From CALESS01 sp964405455 (GTDB lineage: Bacteria; Chloroflexota; Anaerolineae; Anaerolineales; Anaerolineaceae), in assembly GCA_964405455.1 (NCBI GenBank), contig CAYOOA010000007.1, positions 1 through 64,000 on the forward strand: a DNA stretch of 64,000 nt, written 5' to 3'. A program made the translations under genes and the position numbers. Below, in pieces: positions 48,886-58,267 of the stretch; position 1 is the stretch's first letter, and every line of letters starts with the position of its first letter. The notes below the pieces were generated by a model, which searched no databases, was not told the origin of the DNA, and saw only the letters and a program-made list of their open reading frames with translations.

Positions 48886-50370
48886 ATGGATGTTGAACTG
48901 CGTACTATTCACAAGACCTTTGGCAAAGTCCATGCGAATGATGGAATATCACTCCATGTCCAATCAGGAACCATTCAAGGCATCCTGGGGGAAAATGGTG
49001 CCGGGAAGAGCACCTTGATGAAGGTTCTGTCTGGCTTCATCCAGGCAGATTCCGGAGAAATCCTCCTGAATGGTCAGGTTGTTCATATTCAAAACCCGGC
49101 GGATGCGGTTCACCTGGGCATCGGCATGCTGCACCAGGATCCGTTGGATTTTCCGCCGATGAAAGTGATCGATAATCTGATCATAGGCAGTCCATCCGGT
49201 TTATTCCCCAACCGTAAAAAAGTTCTCAAAGATTTCAAAGAGCTTCAAAAACAATTCGATTTTTCCATTTCGCCGGAAACCTACGTGGATACACTTACCG
49301 TGGGCGAACGGCAGCAACTTGAAATCCTCAGGTTGCTCTGGCTGGGTGCGGAAGTCCTGATCCTGGATGAACCCACCACCGGCATTTCCGCCAGCCAGAA
49401 GGACCTGTTATTCCATACCATCCGCAAGCTGGCGGACCAGGGCAAGGCCATCCTATTTGTGACGCACAAGTTGGAGGAAGTCGAAGCCCTGTGCGACCAG
49501 GTGGTGGTTTTCCGGCAGGGGCAGAATATCGGTGCCATGCAGCCCCCGTTTGATACCGACCGCCTGGTGGAGATGATGTTCGGTAAAAGCATCAAGCGCA
49601 GCGCGCGGGTTTGCGACCGTCAGGATGAGGAGAACCTTTCCATCCAGGATCTCAAGATAGATGACGGCCGCCTGTATATCAACCATGTGAATTTTGAAAT
49701 CCAGCGCGGCGAGGTGATTGGCCTGGCCGGGATGGAAGGCTCCGGGCAGGGTTTGATTTTGCGGGCGCTGGCTGGGATCGTGCGTCCCACCGGCGGGCAT
49801 ATCTATTTGATGGGGGAGCAGGGCGGACGAAAAACGGACCTGGTGGGAAGACATTATTTCAGTTTCCGGGATTCGGGTATCTCGTTTTTGCCCGCTGCAC
49901 GCCTGGAAGAGGGATTAATTACCGGCCTGACCCTGGCAGAGCACTTCACCCTGGCAGAAAACCAGAAGGGCTTTTTCGTGGATCGGGTTGGCAGCGAAGA
50001 ACTGGCCGAAACCCGGATCAAGGATTTCAACATCCGCGGGACGCCCCTTTCGCGGATTGAAACCCTCTCAGGCGGTAATCAGCAGCGGGCAGAGTTGGCC
50101 TTGATGCGCCATCCATTGCGCCTGTTATTGCTTGAACATCCCACCCGCGGCCTGGATATCGAATCCACCATGTATATCTGGAGCAAGCTCAAGCAGCGCT
50201 GCATCGAGGGAGCCAGTATCCTGTTTATGTCCTCGGACCTGGATGAGGTGGTGCATTACAGCGACCGCATCCTGGTCTTCTTTGGCGGAAAAGTCTCCAA
50301 TCCATTGGATGCCGAAAAGGTCACCATTGATCAACTGGGCCAGTTGATCGGCGGCAAGGGTTGGTCTTGA
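48886..50370 (+). CDS. ABC importer ATPase, double ABC domain (nucleoside/sugar CUT2-like)
   Basis: A 494-residue cytosolic ATPase with two fused ABC domains. Domain 1 has Walker A GENGAGKST, a VGERQQLEIL signature and LILDEPTTGIS. Domain 2 has the usual degenerate Walker A (GMEGSGQG), LSGGNQQRAELAL and LLLEHPTRGLD. This duplicated layout is found in CUT2 sugar and BMP-type nucleoside importers. Start at 48886 (MDVELRTIHKTFGKV) fits the family; the region upstream is the hairpin, and no strong ribosome-binding site is visible. Energises uptake with the two permeases that follow. Confidence 0.93.
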   Translation: MDVELRTIHKTFGKVHANDGISLHVQSGTIQGILGENGAGKSTLMKVLSGFIQADSGEILLNGQVVHIQNPADAVHLGIGMLHQDPLDFPPMKVIDNLIIGSPSGLFPNRKKVLKDFKELQKQFDFSISPETYVDTLTVGERQQLEILRLLWLGAEVLILDEPTTGISASQKDLLFHTIRKLADQGKAILFVTHKLEEVEALCDQVVVFRQGQNIGAMQPPFDTDRLVEMMFGKSIKRSARVCDRQDEENLSIQDLKIDDGRLYINHVNFEIQRGEVIGLAGMEGSGQGLILRALAGIVRPTGGHIYLMGEQGGRKTDLVGRHYFSFRDSGISFLPAARLEEGLITGLTLAEHFTLAENQKGFFVDRVGSEELAETRIKDFNIRGTPLSRIETLSGGNQQRAELALMRHPLRLLLLEHPTRGLDIESTMYIWSKLKQRCIEGASILFMSSDLDEVVHYSDRILVFFGGKVSNPLDAEKVTIDQLGQLIGGKGWS

Positions 50371-50389
50371 TTACCGGGAAGGTTGTGCG

Positions 50390-51478
50390 ATGACGACCGA
50401 AAAAATGGAACGTAAAAGTACTTTTCTTGCCACCCTGCGCAAGCTCCTGACCAATCGGGTCAGCTCCCTGGTGATCGCTGTATTGCTTTCACTGGGCATC
50501 ACCTGGCTGATTGTGGCGGTCATGAATGTCAATCCGCTCAAGGTGTTTAGCATTATGCTCAAAGGAGCAGTTGGCTCGGCAGATGCCGTGACCCAATTGA
50601 TCCAGGCCTGGGTGCCGCTGGTAATCGTATCCTGCGGGTTGCTATTCACCTTCACGACAGGGTTGTGGAATATCGGCATGGAAGGCCAGATTGAGATGGG
50701 GGCCATCTTCAGTTACGCCGTCATCCATTATGCAACCGGTTCTGCCCTCCCCGGTCCAGTCGTAATTGTGCTCGCCATCCTCTCCGGCATGCTGGGGGGA
50801 GCGTTTTGGGCTTTCCTGGTCGGGTTGTTGAAAAACTACGGCGGGGTGAACGAGATCTTCGGCGGACTGGGTTTTAACTTCATTGCAGATGCGGTGCTGC
50901 TCTTCCTGGTGTACGGCCCGTGGAAACCGGCCGGCGTGGCCCAGGGCAGTACAAAAATGATAGAAAATATCTACTGGCTGCCGCAGCTAAAAGGTTCGTA
51001 CCTGAGCCTGTGGGCGCTGGGCCTGGCCATCCTGGCGATCATTTTTGTTACAGTCATCCTGCGCGGGACGTACTTCGGTCTGCGCTTGAAAGCAGTCGGG
51101 AAAAATCCCAAGTCATCCTTCATGATGGGGATTCCCACCAGCCGATACATGCTGCTTTCCTTCATCCTCTGCGGCCTGTTTGCCGGATTAACCGGGGCAT
51201 TACAGGTGACTGGATTTTTGCATGTGCTGCGAAACAACATCTCGGGCGGCTTTGGATACCTGGGTTTGATGGTCGGGATGCTGGCAAATTATCAACCGCT
51301 GGTGGCCGCCCCGATCGCCCTGGTATTTATCGCCCTCAACAAGGGCGCCACCGGCCTGGGCATAGACTTGCGCCTGGATTCAAATATCTCCGGGGTCATC
51401 CAGGGTCTGCTGGTGTTGTTCGTCCTGATGATGGATGGGGTGAGAAAGATCCTTTCAAGAAAGGGTAAAGGAGCCTGA
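50390..51478 (+). CDS. ABC importer permease 1 (BPD_transp_2, nucleoside type)
   Basis: A 362-residue inner-membrane permease with about 9-10 hydrophobic helices. The block GLWNIGMEGQIEMGA and GVNEIFGGLGFNFIAD are typical of YufP/NupB-type permeases of the branched-chain/nucleoside group, and GKNPKSSFMMGI is the region contacting the ATPase. Start at 50390 has AAGG 8 nt upstream. It is followed 1 bp later by the second permease. Confidence 0.92.
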   Translation: MTTEKMERKSTFLATLRKLLTNRVSSLVIAVLLSLGITWLIVAVMNVNPLKVFSIMLKGAVGSADAVTQLIQAWVPLVIVSCGLLFTFTTGLWNIGMEGQIEMGAIFSYAVIHYATGSALPGPVVIVLAILSGMLGGAFWAFLVGLLKNYGGVNEIFGGLGFNFIADAVLLFLVYGPWKPAGVAQGSTKMIENIYWLPQLKGSYLSLWALGLAILAIIFVTVILRGTYFGLRLKAVGKNPKSSFMMGIPTSRYMLLSFILCGLFAGLTGALQVTGFLHVLRNNISGGFGYLGLMVGMLANYQPLVAAPIALVFIALNKGATGLGIDLRLDSNISGVIQGLLVLFVLMMDGVRKILSRKGKGA

Positions 51479-51479
51479 T

Positions 51480-52472
51480 ATGGATAGCACTCTTCTCTTG
51501 AGCTTTGGATCCATTTTCGCCTGGGCGGGACCGATTGTCTTTGCTGTGATGGGTGAGACCCTGACGGAGAAGGCCGGGGTGATCAACCTGTCATTGAACG
51601 GCAGCATTATCCTCTCAGCCATGGTTGGGTTTGCAGTGGCCACCAGTACAGGCAGCTTCCTGCTGGGGTTTTTGGGTGGGGCTCTGACCGGGGCTTTGAT
51701 TGCCCTGATCATAGCTTTCATGAGCATCACCCTCAAGCAGTCCCAGGTGGCGGTGGGCTACGTGCTGGCTCTCTCCACCAAGAGCCTGGCTTATTTTGCC
51801 GGTGCTCCCTTCATCGGACGGCCGGTTATGCAGCTTCCCCTGGTTAAAATCCCCTTCCTGGATAATCTGCCGATCCTGGGGCCGATTTTTTTCAACAAGA
51901 CCCTGCTTACATATTTCAGCTACCTGCTGATCATCGTCTGCTTCATCTGGATTTTCAAAACGAGCCACGGCTTGATTTTGCAGGGCATTGGCGAACGGCC
52001 GGCCGCTTCCTATGTGCGCGGATCCAATGTCAACCGGCTGCGCTATATTTATACCGCCCTGGGCGGCGCACTGGTTGGAATCGGTGGAGCGCTGTACTCG
52101 TTGAGTGTGAAAACCTGGAATGGGCAGCTTTCCGGCATTGATGGAATTGGCTGGATTGCGCTGGCGATCACGATCTTTGGCGGCTGGCACCCCATCAAGG
52201 GCGCGCTGGGATCCTATCTCTTTGTTCTCCTGCAGTGGCTGGGGATCACTTTGCAGCCGGTGATGCCGAATGTCAATTCGCGCATCTTCCAGGTGGCGCC
52301 CTTCCCGCTGATGATCCTGGCGCTGCTGTTCGTCAATATTGGCAATGCAGAATGGGTGGATCGAACCCTGGCCGGCTTGCCGGAGGATGCCCGCCGTATT
52401 CTTTCGCGGATCCTGCGCGGTATGCGTACTTCACCCCCGGCCTCCCTGGGGACGCCATTTGAGAATGAGTAG
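51480..52472 (+). CDS. ABC importer permease 2 (BPD_transp_2, nucleoside type)
   Basis: A 330-residue permease with about nine helices, pairing with the preceding one. It has GETLTEKAGVINLSLNG, typical of YufQ/NupC-type partners, and the ATPase-contact segment GERPAASYVRGSNVNRLRY. AAAGGAG precedes the ATG. The complete set binding protein, ATPase, two permeases is present, so the importer should be functional. Confidence 0.92.
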   Translation: MDSTLLLSFGSIFAWAGPIVFAVMGETLTEKAGVINLSLNGSIILSAMVGFAVATSTGSFLLGFLGGALTGALIALIIAFMSITLKQSQVAVGYVLALSTKSLAYFAGAPFIGRPVMQLPLVKIPFLDNLPILGPIFFNKTLLTYFSYLLIIVCFIWIFKTSHGLILQGIGERPAASYVRGSNVNRLRYIYTALGGALVGIGGALYSLSVKTWNGQLSGIDGIGWIALAITIFGGWHPIKGALGSYLFVLLQWLGITLQPVMPNVNSRIFQVAPFPLMILALLFVNIGNAEWVDRTLAGLPEDARRILSRILRGMRTSPPASLGTPFENE

Positions 52473-52510
52473 TTGGTAAAATATCAATCTGTGTATGACA
52501 GGATAAGAGC

Positions 52511-53761
52511 GTGACAGAAACGTTTTCTCATTACCATTGTTCAATATGCGGTACCACCTACGCCCCTGGCGAGGTGACCTACACCTGTCCAAAAGATGGC
52601 GGGAACCTGGATGTGATCCTGGATATTGAACATATCCAGCGGTTTGTCAATCCGCAGTCGATTTTCTCCAGCCCGGAACCTTCCCTGTGGCGGTATCTGC
52701 CCCTCCTGCCAGTACCAGAGCCGGGCGGATTTGACACCCCCCTGCACATGGCCGGGTGGACGCCAGTCTATCAACCGCCAGCCTTGAAGACCAAGCTGGG
52801 TCTGTCCCAGTTGTGGATAAAGGATGAAGGGCGAAACCCGACTGCTTCCTTCAAGGATCGAGCCAGCGCTGTTTTGGTGGCTCGTGCCAGGCAGATCGGT
52901 GCTGATATTGTGGTGACAGCCTCCACCGGAAACGCCGGGGCGGCCCTGGCCGGGATGGCGGCAGCCGTGGGGCAGAAAGCCATCATTTTTGCCCCGGCCA
53001 AGGCTCCGCCGGCCAAAATTGCCCAATTGCTGATCTTTGGCGCGCAGGTCATCCTGGTGGATGGAAACTATGATTCAGCCTTTGACCTGACCATCGAAGC
53101 CGCCAACGAATTCGGATGGTATTGTCGCAACACGGGCTATAACCCCTTCACAGCCGAAGGGAAGAAGACGGCCGCCCTGGAAATCTGGGAGTCGGTCATT
53201 CGCCACCAACCGCGCGGATCAAAACCGCTGTGCATCTTTGTTTCGGTGGGAGATGGCAACATCATTTCCGGGATGCACAAGGGCTTCAAGGATTTACTCG
53301 ACCTGGGCTGGCTGGAACAGATGCCGCGCTTGTTCGGGGTGCAGAGTGAGCAGTCGGCCGCCGTAGCCAACGCCTACTTTGCCGGGAATGAAGAAATCAT
53401 TCCAGTGGCTGCAACCACCATTGCGGACAGCATCTCAGCCGATCTGCCGCGCGACGGCGTGCGTGCGGTGCGGGCTGCCACCCAAACGAACGGCGCCTAT
53501 ATCACCGTTCCGGATGCCGATATCTACAGCGGGATCGCCGAGCTCGGCCGGGTGGGCATCTTCACCGAACCCGCTGGCGCTACCGCTTATGTTGGAATGG
53601 TAAAAGCCCTGTCCTCCGGGCTGGTGATGCCGGAGGATCCCATCCTGGTCATGAGCACGGGCAGCGGTCTCAAGGATATTCGCGCGGCCATGGCAGCCGT
53701 GCCCCCAGCACCTGTAATTGAACCCAGCCTGAAGGCGCTCAAGGCGCACCTGGGGAAATAA
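52511..53761 (+). CDS. Threonine synthase-like PLP enzyme
   Basis: A 416-residue fold-type II PLP enzyme. The N-terminal zinc-ribbon-like stretch has CSIC...CPKD, seen in one class of threonine synthases. The PLP Lys is in TASFKDRAS, followed by the Ser/Gly/Asn loop TASTGNAGAALA. Family length and motifs fit threonine synthase acting on O-phosphohomoserine, but its place in a nucleobase catabolic locus leaves room for a related lyase. GTG start at 52511; a TTGG-TAAAAT extended -10 at 52474-52482 suggests its own promoter. Confidence 0.82.
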   Translation: MTETFSHYHCSICGTTYAPGEVTYTCPKDGGNLDVILDIEHIQRFVNPQSIFSSPEPSLWRYLPLLPVPEPGGFDTPLHMAGWTPVYQPPALKTKLGLSQLWIKDEGRNPTASFKDRASAVLVARARQIGADIVVTASTGNAGAALAGMAAAVGQKAIIFAPAKAPPAKIAQLLIFGAQVILVDGNYDSAFDLTIEAANEFGWYCRNTGYNPFTAEGKKTAALEIWESVIRHQPRGSKPLCIFVSVGDGNIISGMHKGFKDLLDLGWLEQMPRLFGVQSEQSAAVANAYFAGNEEIIPVAATTIADSISADLPRDGVRAVRAATQTNGAYITVPDADIYSGIAELGRVGIFTEPAGATAYVGMVKALSSGLVMPEDPILVMSTGSGLKDIRAAMAAVPPAPVIEPSLKALKAHLGK

Positions 53762-53778
53762 CCACGCAAAGGAGCGAA

Positions 53779-54747
53779 ATGAAACCAAAATACACCATCA
53801 TCGCCCCTGTATTTAACGAAGAGGAGAGCCTGCCTGTTCTTTACAAGCGGGTGAAAGAAGTAATGGATTCAACCGGCGAAGCATGGGAGCTGGTGCTGAT
53901 TGATGATGGCAGCAAGGATAAATCCTCCGAAATCATGCACAACCTGGCCGCCCAGGACGAGCGAGTGCGGCCGATCATTTTCGCCCGCAACTTCGGTCAC
54001 CAGATCGCGGTGACTGCCGGCCTGGATTACAGTCGGGGAGAGGCCGTGGTCATCATCGATGCCGACCTGCAAGATCCACCGGAGGTCATCCTGGAGATGA
54101 TCGCCAAGTGGAAGGAAGGCTACCAGGTTGTGTATGCCGTCCGGGCTGAGCGGGAAGGCGAGACCTGGTTTAAGAAGATGACTGCCTCCCTGTTTTACCG
54201 CATCATTTACCGCATCACGGATGTAAAAATTCCGCTGGATACCGGCGACTTTCGGCTGCTGGATCGCAAAGTGGTGGACGTGATGGGTAAAATGCGGGAA
54301 CGCCACCGCTTTCTGCGCGGGATGTCCTCCTGGATTGGTTTCAAACAGGTGGGCGTCAATTACAAGCGGGCCGCCCGCTACGCCGGATCCACGAAGTATC
54401 CTTTCAAAAAGATGCTCAAGCTGGCCCTGACCGCCATCACCAGCTTCTCTTATTTCCCGCTGCAATTGGCAACTTATCTCGGTTTTATGGCCGCCGGGAT
54501 TGCGGTAATTGCCATTCCGGTTGTGATTATTTTGCGGCTAACCGGCAGTGCAGCCTTCAGCGGCCAGGCCTCCACCTTGCTGGCCGTGCTATTCCTGGGC
54601 GGTGTTCAACTGCTCTCCCTGGGCATCCTGGGAGAATATGTTGGCCGCATTTATGATGAAGTCAAGGGCCGCCCGCTGTATATTGTCAGCGAAGGCCCCG
54701 ATGAAATTACCAAATCAAAGGTTCAGGAGACCGAGAACAATGGCTAA
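53779..54747 (+). CDS. Polyprenyl-phosphate glycosyltransferase (GT2, GtrB/DPM1-like)
   Basis: A 322-residue membrane enzyme: cytosolic GT2 domain (1-225) with TIIAPVFNEEESL, LIDDGSKDKS and the metal-binding DADLQDPP, and a C-terminal pair of TM helices (about 235-300). By family it makes polyprenyl-phosphate glucose, mannose or aminoarabinose for surface decoration. Its role among catabolic genes is not obvious; it may be co-transcribed only by position. AGGAG precedes the ATG. The stop overlaps the next start by 8 bp. Confidence 0.9.
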   Translation: MKPKYTIIAPVFNEEESLPVLYKRVKEVMDSTGEAWELVLIDDGSKDKSSEIMHNLAAQDERVRPIIFARNFGHQIAVTAGLDYSRGEAVVIIDADLQDPPEVILEMIAKWKEGYQVVYAVRAEREGETWFKKMTASLFYRIIYRITDVKIPLDTGDFRLLDRKVVDVMGKMRERHRFLRGMSSWIGFKQVGVNYKRAARYAGSTKYPFKKMLKLALTAITSFSYFPLQLATYLGFMAAGIAVIAIPVVIILRLTGSAAFSGQASTLLAVLFLGGVQLLSLGILGEYVGRIYDEVKGRPLYIVSEGPDEITKSKVQETENNG

Positions 54748-56215
54748 AATTGATTTGACTGTCCATCCGGAACGCCTGGAGCGCACGGTGAAACGGGCGC
54801 GCGAACGGAATATTATCGTCCCGACTTTTGCCCAGATGCGCAACCCGGCAATGATCCCAGCCCGTGTGCGCGAAGAGTTAAAGGGGATTGGTCTGTGGGA
54901 TGTTCACCCCCGCAACCTGTTCCGGATCACCTGGCATAACCAGCCGGTGGTCAAAGGCGGTTCTTTTGGCGGCGTGAATTACCTGGAATTCCCCTCCAGC
55001 CTGACGGGCACCAAGGCCCGCCTGATTGCAGTGGTTGGCAAATGGTTCCCGACTGGCGCGCATAAGGTTGGCGCGGCGTTTGGCTGTCTGGCTCCCCGCC
55101 TGGTAACAGGCCAGTTTGATCCAACCACGCAGAAAGCAGTCTGGCCGTCCACCGGCAACTACTGCCGCGGCGGTGCATATGATTCCGCCCTGCTGGGCTG
55201 CTCTTCCATCGCCATCCTGCCGGAAGGCATGAGCCGCGAACGTTTTGAGTGGCTTTCCCGGATTGCTTCCGAGGTGATTGCCACCCCGGGCACGGAAAGC
55301 AACGTCAAGGAAATCTTTGACAAGTGCTGGGAACTGCGCCGCAGCGGCCAGGATTTGATGATCTTCAACCAGTTTGAGGAGTTTGGCAATTACCTGTGGC
55401 ACTATGAAATCACAGGCCATGCCATCGAAGAAGTCCTCCAGCATGTGATGGGACCGAACGACCATTACCGCGGGGTAGCCCTGACTACCGGTTCGGCCGG
55501 GACGATTGGCTGCGGAGATTATCTCAAACAAGCCTTCCCGACCAGCAAGATTGTTGCCAGTGAAGCCCTACAATGCCCAACCTTGTTGCAGAACGGCTTC
55601 GGCGCTCACCGGATTGAAGGCATCGGCGACAAGCATGTGCCGTGGATCCACAATATCATGAATACGGACTTCGTCACGGCCATTGATGACAATGACGTGG
55701 TGGACATCATGCGGCTCTTCAACGAGCCGGAAGGCCGCAAGTACCTGGTTAAGAAGGGCGTACCGGAAGAAGTTGTTTCACACCTGGACCTGATGGGCTA
55801 TTCCGGCATTGCCAACATGCTCTCGGCCATCAAGTTTGCCAAGTGGAACGAATTGGGCAGCAATGATATCGTCATGTTCGTCCTGACCGACTCGATGGAA
55901 TTGTACGGTTCGCGCATTGAGGAATACCGAGGCGCTTTTGGTGAGTTCACTGACTTTGATGCAGCCGAATCCTTTGCAAGTGCCCTTCACGGCACATCCA
56001 CGGACGCCATGCAGGAGCTGACCTACCCGGATCGCAAACGCATCCACAACCTGAAATATTACACCTGGGTTGAGCAGCAAGGCCGCACGTACGAAGAAAT
56101 CCAGGCTCAGTGGTACGATCCAAATTACTGGACTGACCTGCAGAAGCAGATCCCGGAAATTGACGCGTTGATCACTGAATTCAACGCAAAGGTTGGCCTG
56201 GTCAAAGATTACTAA
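54740..56215 (+). CDS. PLP-dependent fold-type II enzyme, substrate unknown
   Basis: A 491-residue protein with a PLP-binding Lys in PTGAHKVGAAFG and the substrate loop STGNYCRGGAYDSALLGC, then GTESNVKEIFDKC and TTGSAGTIGCGDYLKQ for the cofactor phosphate region. Overall it resembles a tryptophan-synthase-beta or cysteine-synthase fold with an extended C-terminus, but no named family is recognised. It is longer than E. coli YgeX (diaminopropionate lyase), which occupies a comparable genetic context, and does not look like it in sequence. The start at 54740 overlaps the glycosyltransferase end. A beta-elimination or replacement reaction on an amino acid is inferred. Confidence 0.8.
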   Translation: MAKIDLTVHPERLERTVKRARERNIIVPTFAQMRNPAMIPARVREELKGIGLWDVHPRNLFRITWHNQPVVKGGSFGGVNYLEFPSSLTGTKARLIAVVGKWFPTGAHKVGAAFGCLAPRLVTGQFDPTTQKAVWPSTGNYCRGGAYDSALLGCSSIAILPEGMSRERFEWLSRIASEVIATPGTESNVKEIFDKCWELRRSGQDLMIFNQFEEFGNYLWHYEITGHAIEEVLQHVMGPNDHYRGVALTTGSAGTIGCGDYLKQAFPTSKIVASEALQCPTLLQNGFGAHRIEGIGDKHVPWIHNIMNTDFVTAIDDNDVVDIMRLFNEPEGRKYLVKKGVPEEVVSHLDLMGYSGIANMLSAIKFAKWNELGSNDIVMFVLTDSMELYGSRIEEYRGAFGEFTDFDAAESFASALHGTSTDAMQELTYPDRKRIHNLKYYTWVEQQGRTYEEIQAQWYDPNYWTDLQKQIPEIDALITEFNAKVGLVKDY

Positions 56216-56218
56216 AGT

Positions 56219-56812
56219 ATGGGCGCATATCCTCCGGCTGAATCTCTCGTCCTGGTGGCGGTCCTACCCGCACAGAGGGACCTGGAGATTGCCCGTCTGC
56301 TGGGCTGGTACCGCATTCCGCTGCGTTTTGCACCCAAAGTGGTGGCAGTGGATTACCTGGCTTTTTACCAGACCGGAGCCTTTGGTTCGGAGGACCGCTG
56401 GCAGATCACCCGTTTTGCCGCGGTACGCGGGCATGAATTGACGACCCGGCGGGAATTGTTCCGGGATGAACCCGACCATCCGCGGGCGAACGAGGAATAT
56501 TACAAGCTACAAATTGGGCCGCTCCAGGTACTGGAGCGGCCCCTGCCTGCGGGGAAATGGAAACGGATCACGTTTCTTTATACGACAGGGGCACTTTTTG
56601 AAACCGCCCAGACGATCAATGACCTGGTGGTGCGGTCGGAGGAGCGCGAAGTGCTCTGGCGGTCGCTACGGGAACGAGCCCTGGCCAGTGGGCAGTATCA
56701 TGCCAATGAATTACCTGAATTTGACCTTGACCCTGCGCTGTTGGCGATGTTGGGGGCGGCCTTTCACAGGGCAGGAGAAGCCGGGGTTGGTAATCCTTCC
56801 AGAGACTGGTAA
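56219..56812 (+). CDS. Uncharacterised conserved-looking protein
   Basis: A 197-residue soluble protein with no signal, TM helix or motif that I recognise. The N-terminal half alternates short hydrophobic strands and charged turns (LVAVLPAQRDLEIARLLGWY, then VVAVDYLAFYQTGAFG), and the sequence is rich in Arg and Glu. It starts 3 bp after the PLP enzyme stop and has no frameshift, and codon use matches its neighbours, so it is likely a real gene of the same operon. Possible function cannot be given. Confidence 0.6.
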   Translation: MGAYPPAESLVLVAVLPAQRDLEIARLLGWYRIPLRFAPKVVAVDYLAFYQTGAFGSEDRWQITRFAAVRGHELTTRRELFRDEPDHPRANEEYYKLQIGPLQVLERPLPAGKWKRITFLYTTGALFETAQTINDLVVRSEEREVLWRSLRERALASGQYHANELPEFDLDPALLAMLGAAFHRAGEAGVGNPSRDW

Positions 56813-56815
56813 AAT
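56787..56815 (+). promoter_or_regulatory. Promoter before dihydropyrimidinase
   Basis: TTGGTA (56787-56792) and TAAAAT (56810-56815) with a 17-bp spacer and an extended TGG just before the -10. It overlaps the end of the preceding gene. Confidence 0.7.
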
Positions 56816-56845
56816 CATAGTCAGGCTCTATTCAGGAGGTCTAAT

Positions 56846-58267
56846 ATGGCGCTATTGATTCGTTCCGGCACCCTTATTACGGCTGCAGAGACTTTCCAGG
56901 CGGATATCCTGGTGGATGAAGAGAAAATCGTTGCCATCGGGGTGGATTTACCTGTTCCCCCGGATACGCAGGTTGTTGATGCAACCGGCAAGTTGATCAT
57001 GCCGGGTGGGGTGGATGTGCATACCCACCTGGACCTGCCCATGGCCGGGACCATCTCCTCGGACGATCATTACACCGGGCACAAGGCAGCCGCGTTTGGC
57101 GGCACCACGACGGTAATTGATTTCGTTCCCCTGGATAACCGCAGTTTGCGAGCCAATATTGATGACTGGCATGCCAAGGCAGATCCAAAGGCAGCCATTG
57201 ATTTTGGCTTCCACATGAATATCACCCGCTTCTCATCCGAGATTGCAGCTGAAATTCCCTCGCTGGTGGAAGAAGGAATCACCTCTGTAAAAGTTTTTAC
57301 AGCATACAACAACCGGCTGCGCATATCAGATGGTGAAATCTTCCAGGTCATGCGGATTGCCCGCCAGCACGGAATGCTGACCATGCTGCATGCAGAAAAC
57401 GGAGATGTGATTGAACTGCTCGTAGCCGAAGCCCTGGCTGAAGGAAAAACAACGCCAGAATGGCACGCTCACACGCGTCCCTCCTGGGGAGCAGTGGAGG
57501 CCTCGCTACGCGGGGCGGCTTTGGCAGCCCAGACGCGCGCGCCACTGTATATCGTTCACATGAACGCGGCCGGTGAAGTGGATATGTTGAAGTATGCCCG
57601 AGACCTGGGGCTGCCGGTGATGGGTGAAACCTGCCCCCAGTACCTGTTCTTCACGGTGGATGATCTGCGCCGCCCGGATGGGGCGAAATGGATTTGCTCC
57701 CCGCCCATGCGCACCTCTGCCGATAATGCCCGACTGTGGCAAGGCCTTCAGGATGGAATTGTTCAGACAGTAGCCACAGACCATTGCCCATTTTTCTTTG
57801 ACGGGACGCGATCGATTGATTACGAGGGCAAACCGATTGCCATTCCTGGCAAGGAACTGGGTCGGGATGATTTTACAAAGATTCCCAATGGCCTGCCGGG
57901 GGTGGGGGATCGTCTGCCAATCCTTTGGACGTACGGTGTGCGGGCAGGAAGGTTGACACCGAACCAATTTGTCGCGCTCAATGCCACCAACCCGGCCAAG
58001 ATTTTCGGTATGTACCCGCACAAAGGGGCGCTGGTTCCCGGAGCCGATGCGGATATCCTGGTTTGGGACCCCGGGCGGTGGCTTAATTACGGCGTTCAAC
58101 ACGCCCAGCACCGGACGGATTACAACTTATATGAAGGATGGGAACTGGTGGGCTACCCTGACCAGGTTTATCTGCGCGGCCACCTGATCGTCGAGCGCGG
58201 TCAATGGTTTGGCCGTCCCGGAATGGGAAGATACCTTCACCGCCAGCCTTTTGCCCCGGTGATTTAG
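56846..58267 (+). CDS. Dihydropyrimidinase / D-hydantoinase
   Basis: A 473-residue cyclic amidohydrolase that opens dihydrouracil, dihydrothymine or hydantoins. Metal ligands are in DVHTHLDLP, the carbamylated Lys is in TSVKVFTAYNN, with HAENGD, YIVHMN and TDHCPF supplying the remaining ligands and Asp. Its N-carbamoyl products would need a carbamoyltransferase or amidohydrolase for further breakdown, and the locus has the former. AGGAGGT precedes the ATG. The E. coli hydantoinase HyuA lies in a comparable ygeW cluster. Confidence 0.93.
   Translation: MALLIRSGTLITAAETFQADILVDEEKIVAIGVDLPVPPDTQVVDATGKLIMPGGVDVHTHLDLPMAGTISSDDHYTGHKAAAFGGTTTVIDFVPLDNRSLRANIDDWHAKADPKAAIDFGFHMNITRFSSEIAAEIPSLVEEGITSVKVFTAYNNRLRISDGEIFQVMRIARQHGMLTMLHAENGDVIELLVAEALAEGKTTPEWHAHTRPSWGAVEASLRGAALAAQTRAPLYIVHMNAAGEVDMLKYARDLGLPVMGETCPQYLFFTVDDLRRPDGAKWICSPPMRTSADNARLWQGLQDGIVQTVATDHCPFFFDGTRSIDYEGKPIAIPGKELGRDDFTKIPNGLPGVGDRLPILWTYGVRAGRLTPNQFVALNATNPAKIFGMYPHKGALVPGADADILVWDPGRWLNYGVQHAQHRTDYNLYEGWELVGYPDQVYLRGHLIVERGQWFGRPGMGRYLHRQPFAPVI

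Noticed and set aside
47644..48933. A 429-codon minus-strand open frame opposite the BMP lipoprotein gene
   Set aside because: Antisense shadow of a well-supported gene with signal peptide and family motifs on the plus strand.
52511..53761. Calling the PLP enzyme diaminopropionate ammonia-lyase (YgeX) because of context
   Set aside because: Zinc-ribbon N-terminus and TASFKDRAS motif are those of threonine synthase; similarity to YgeX is not visible.
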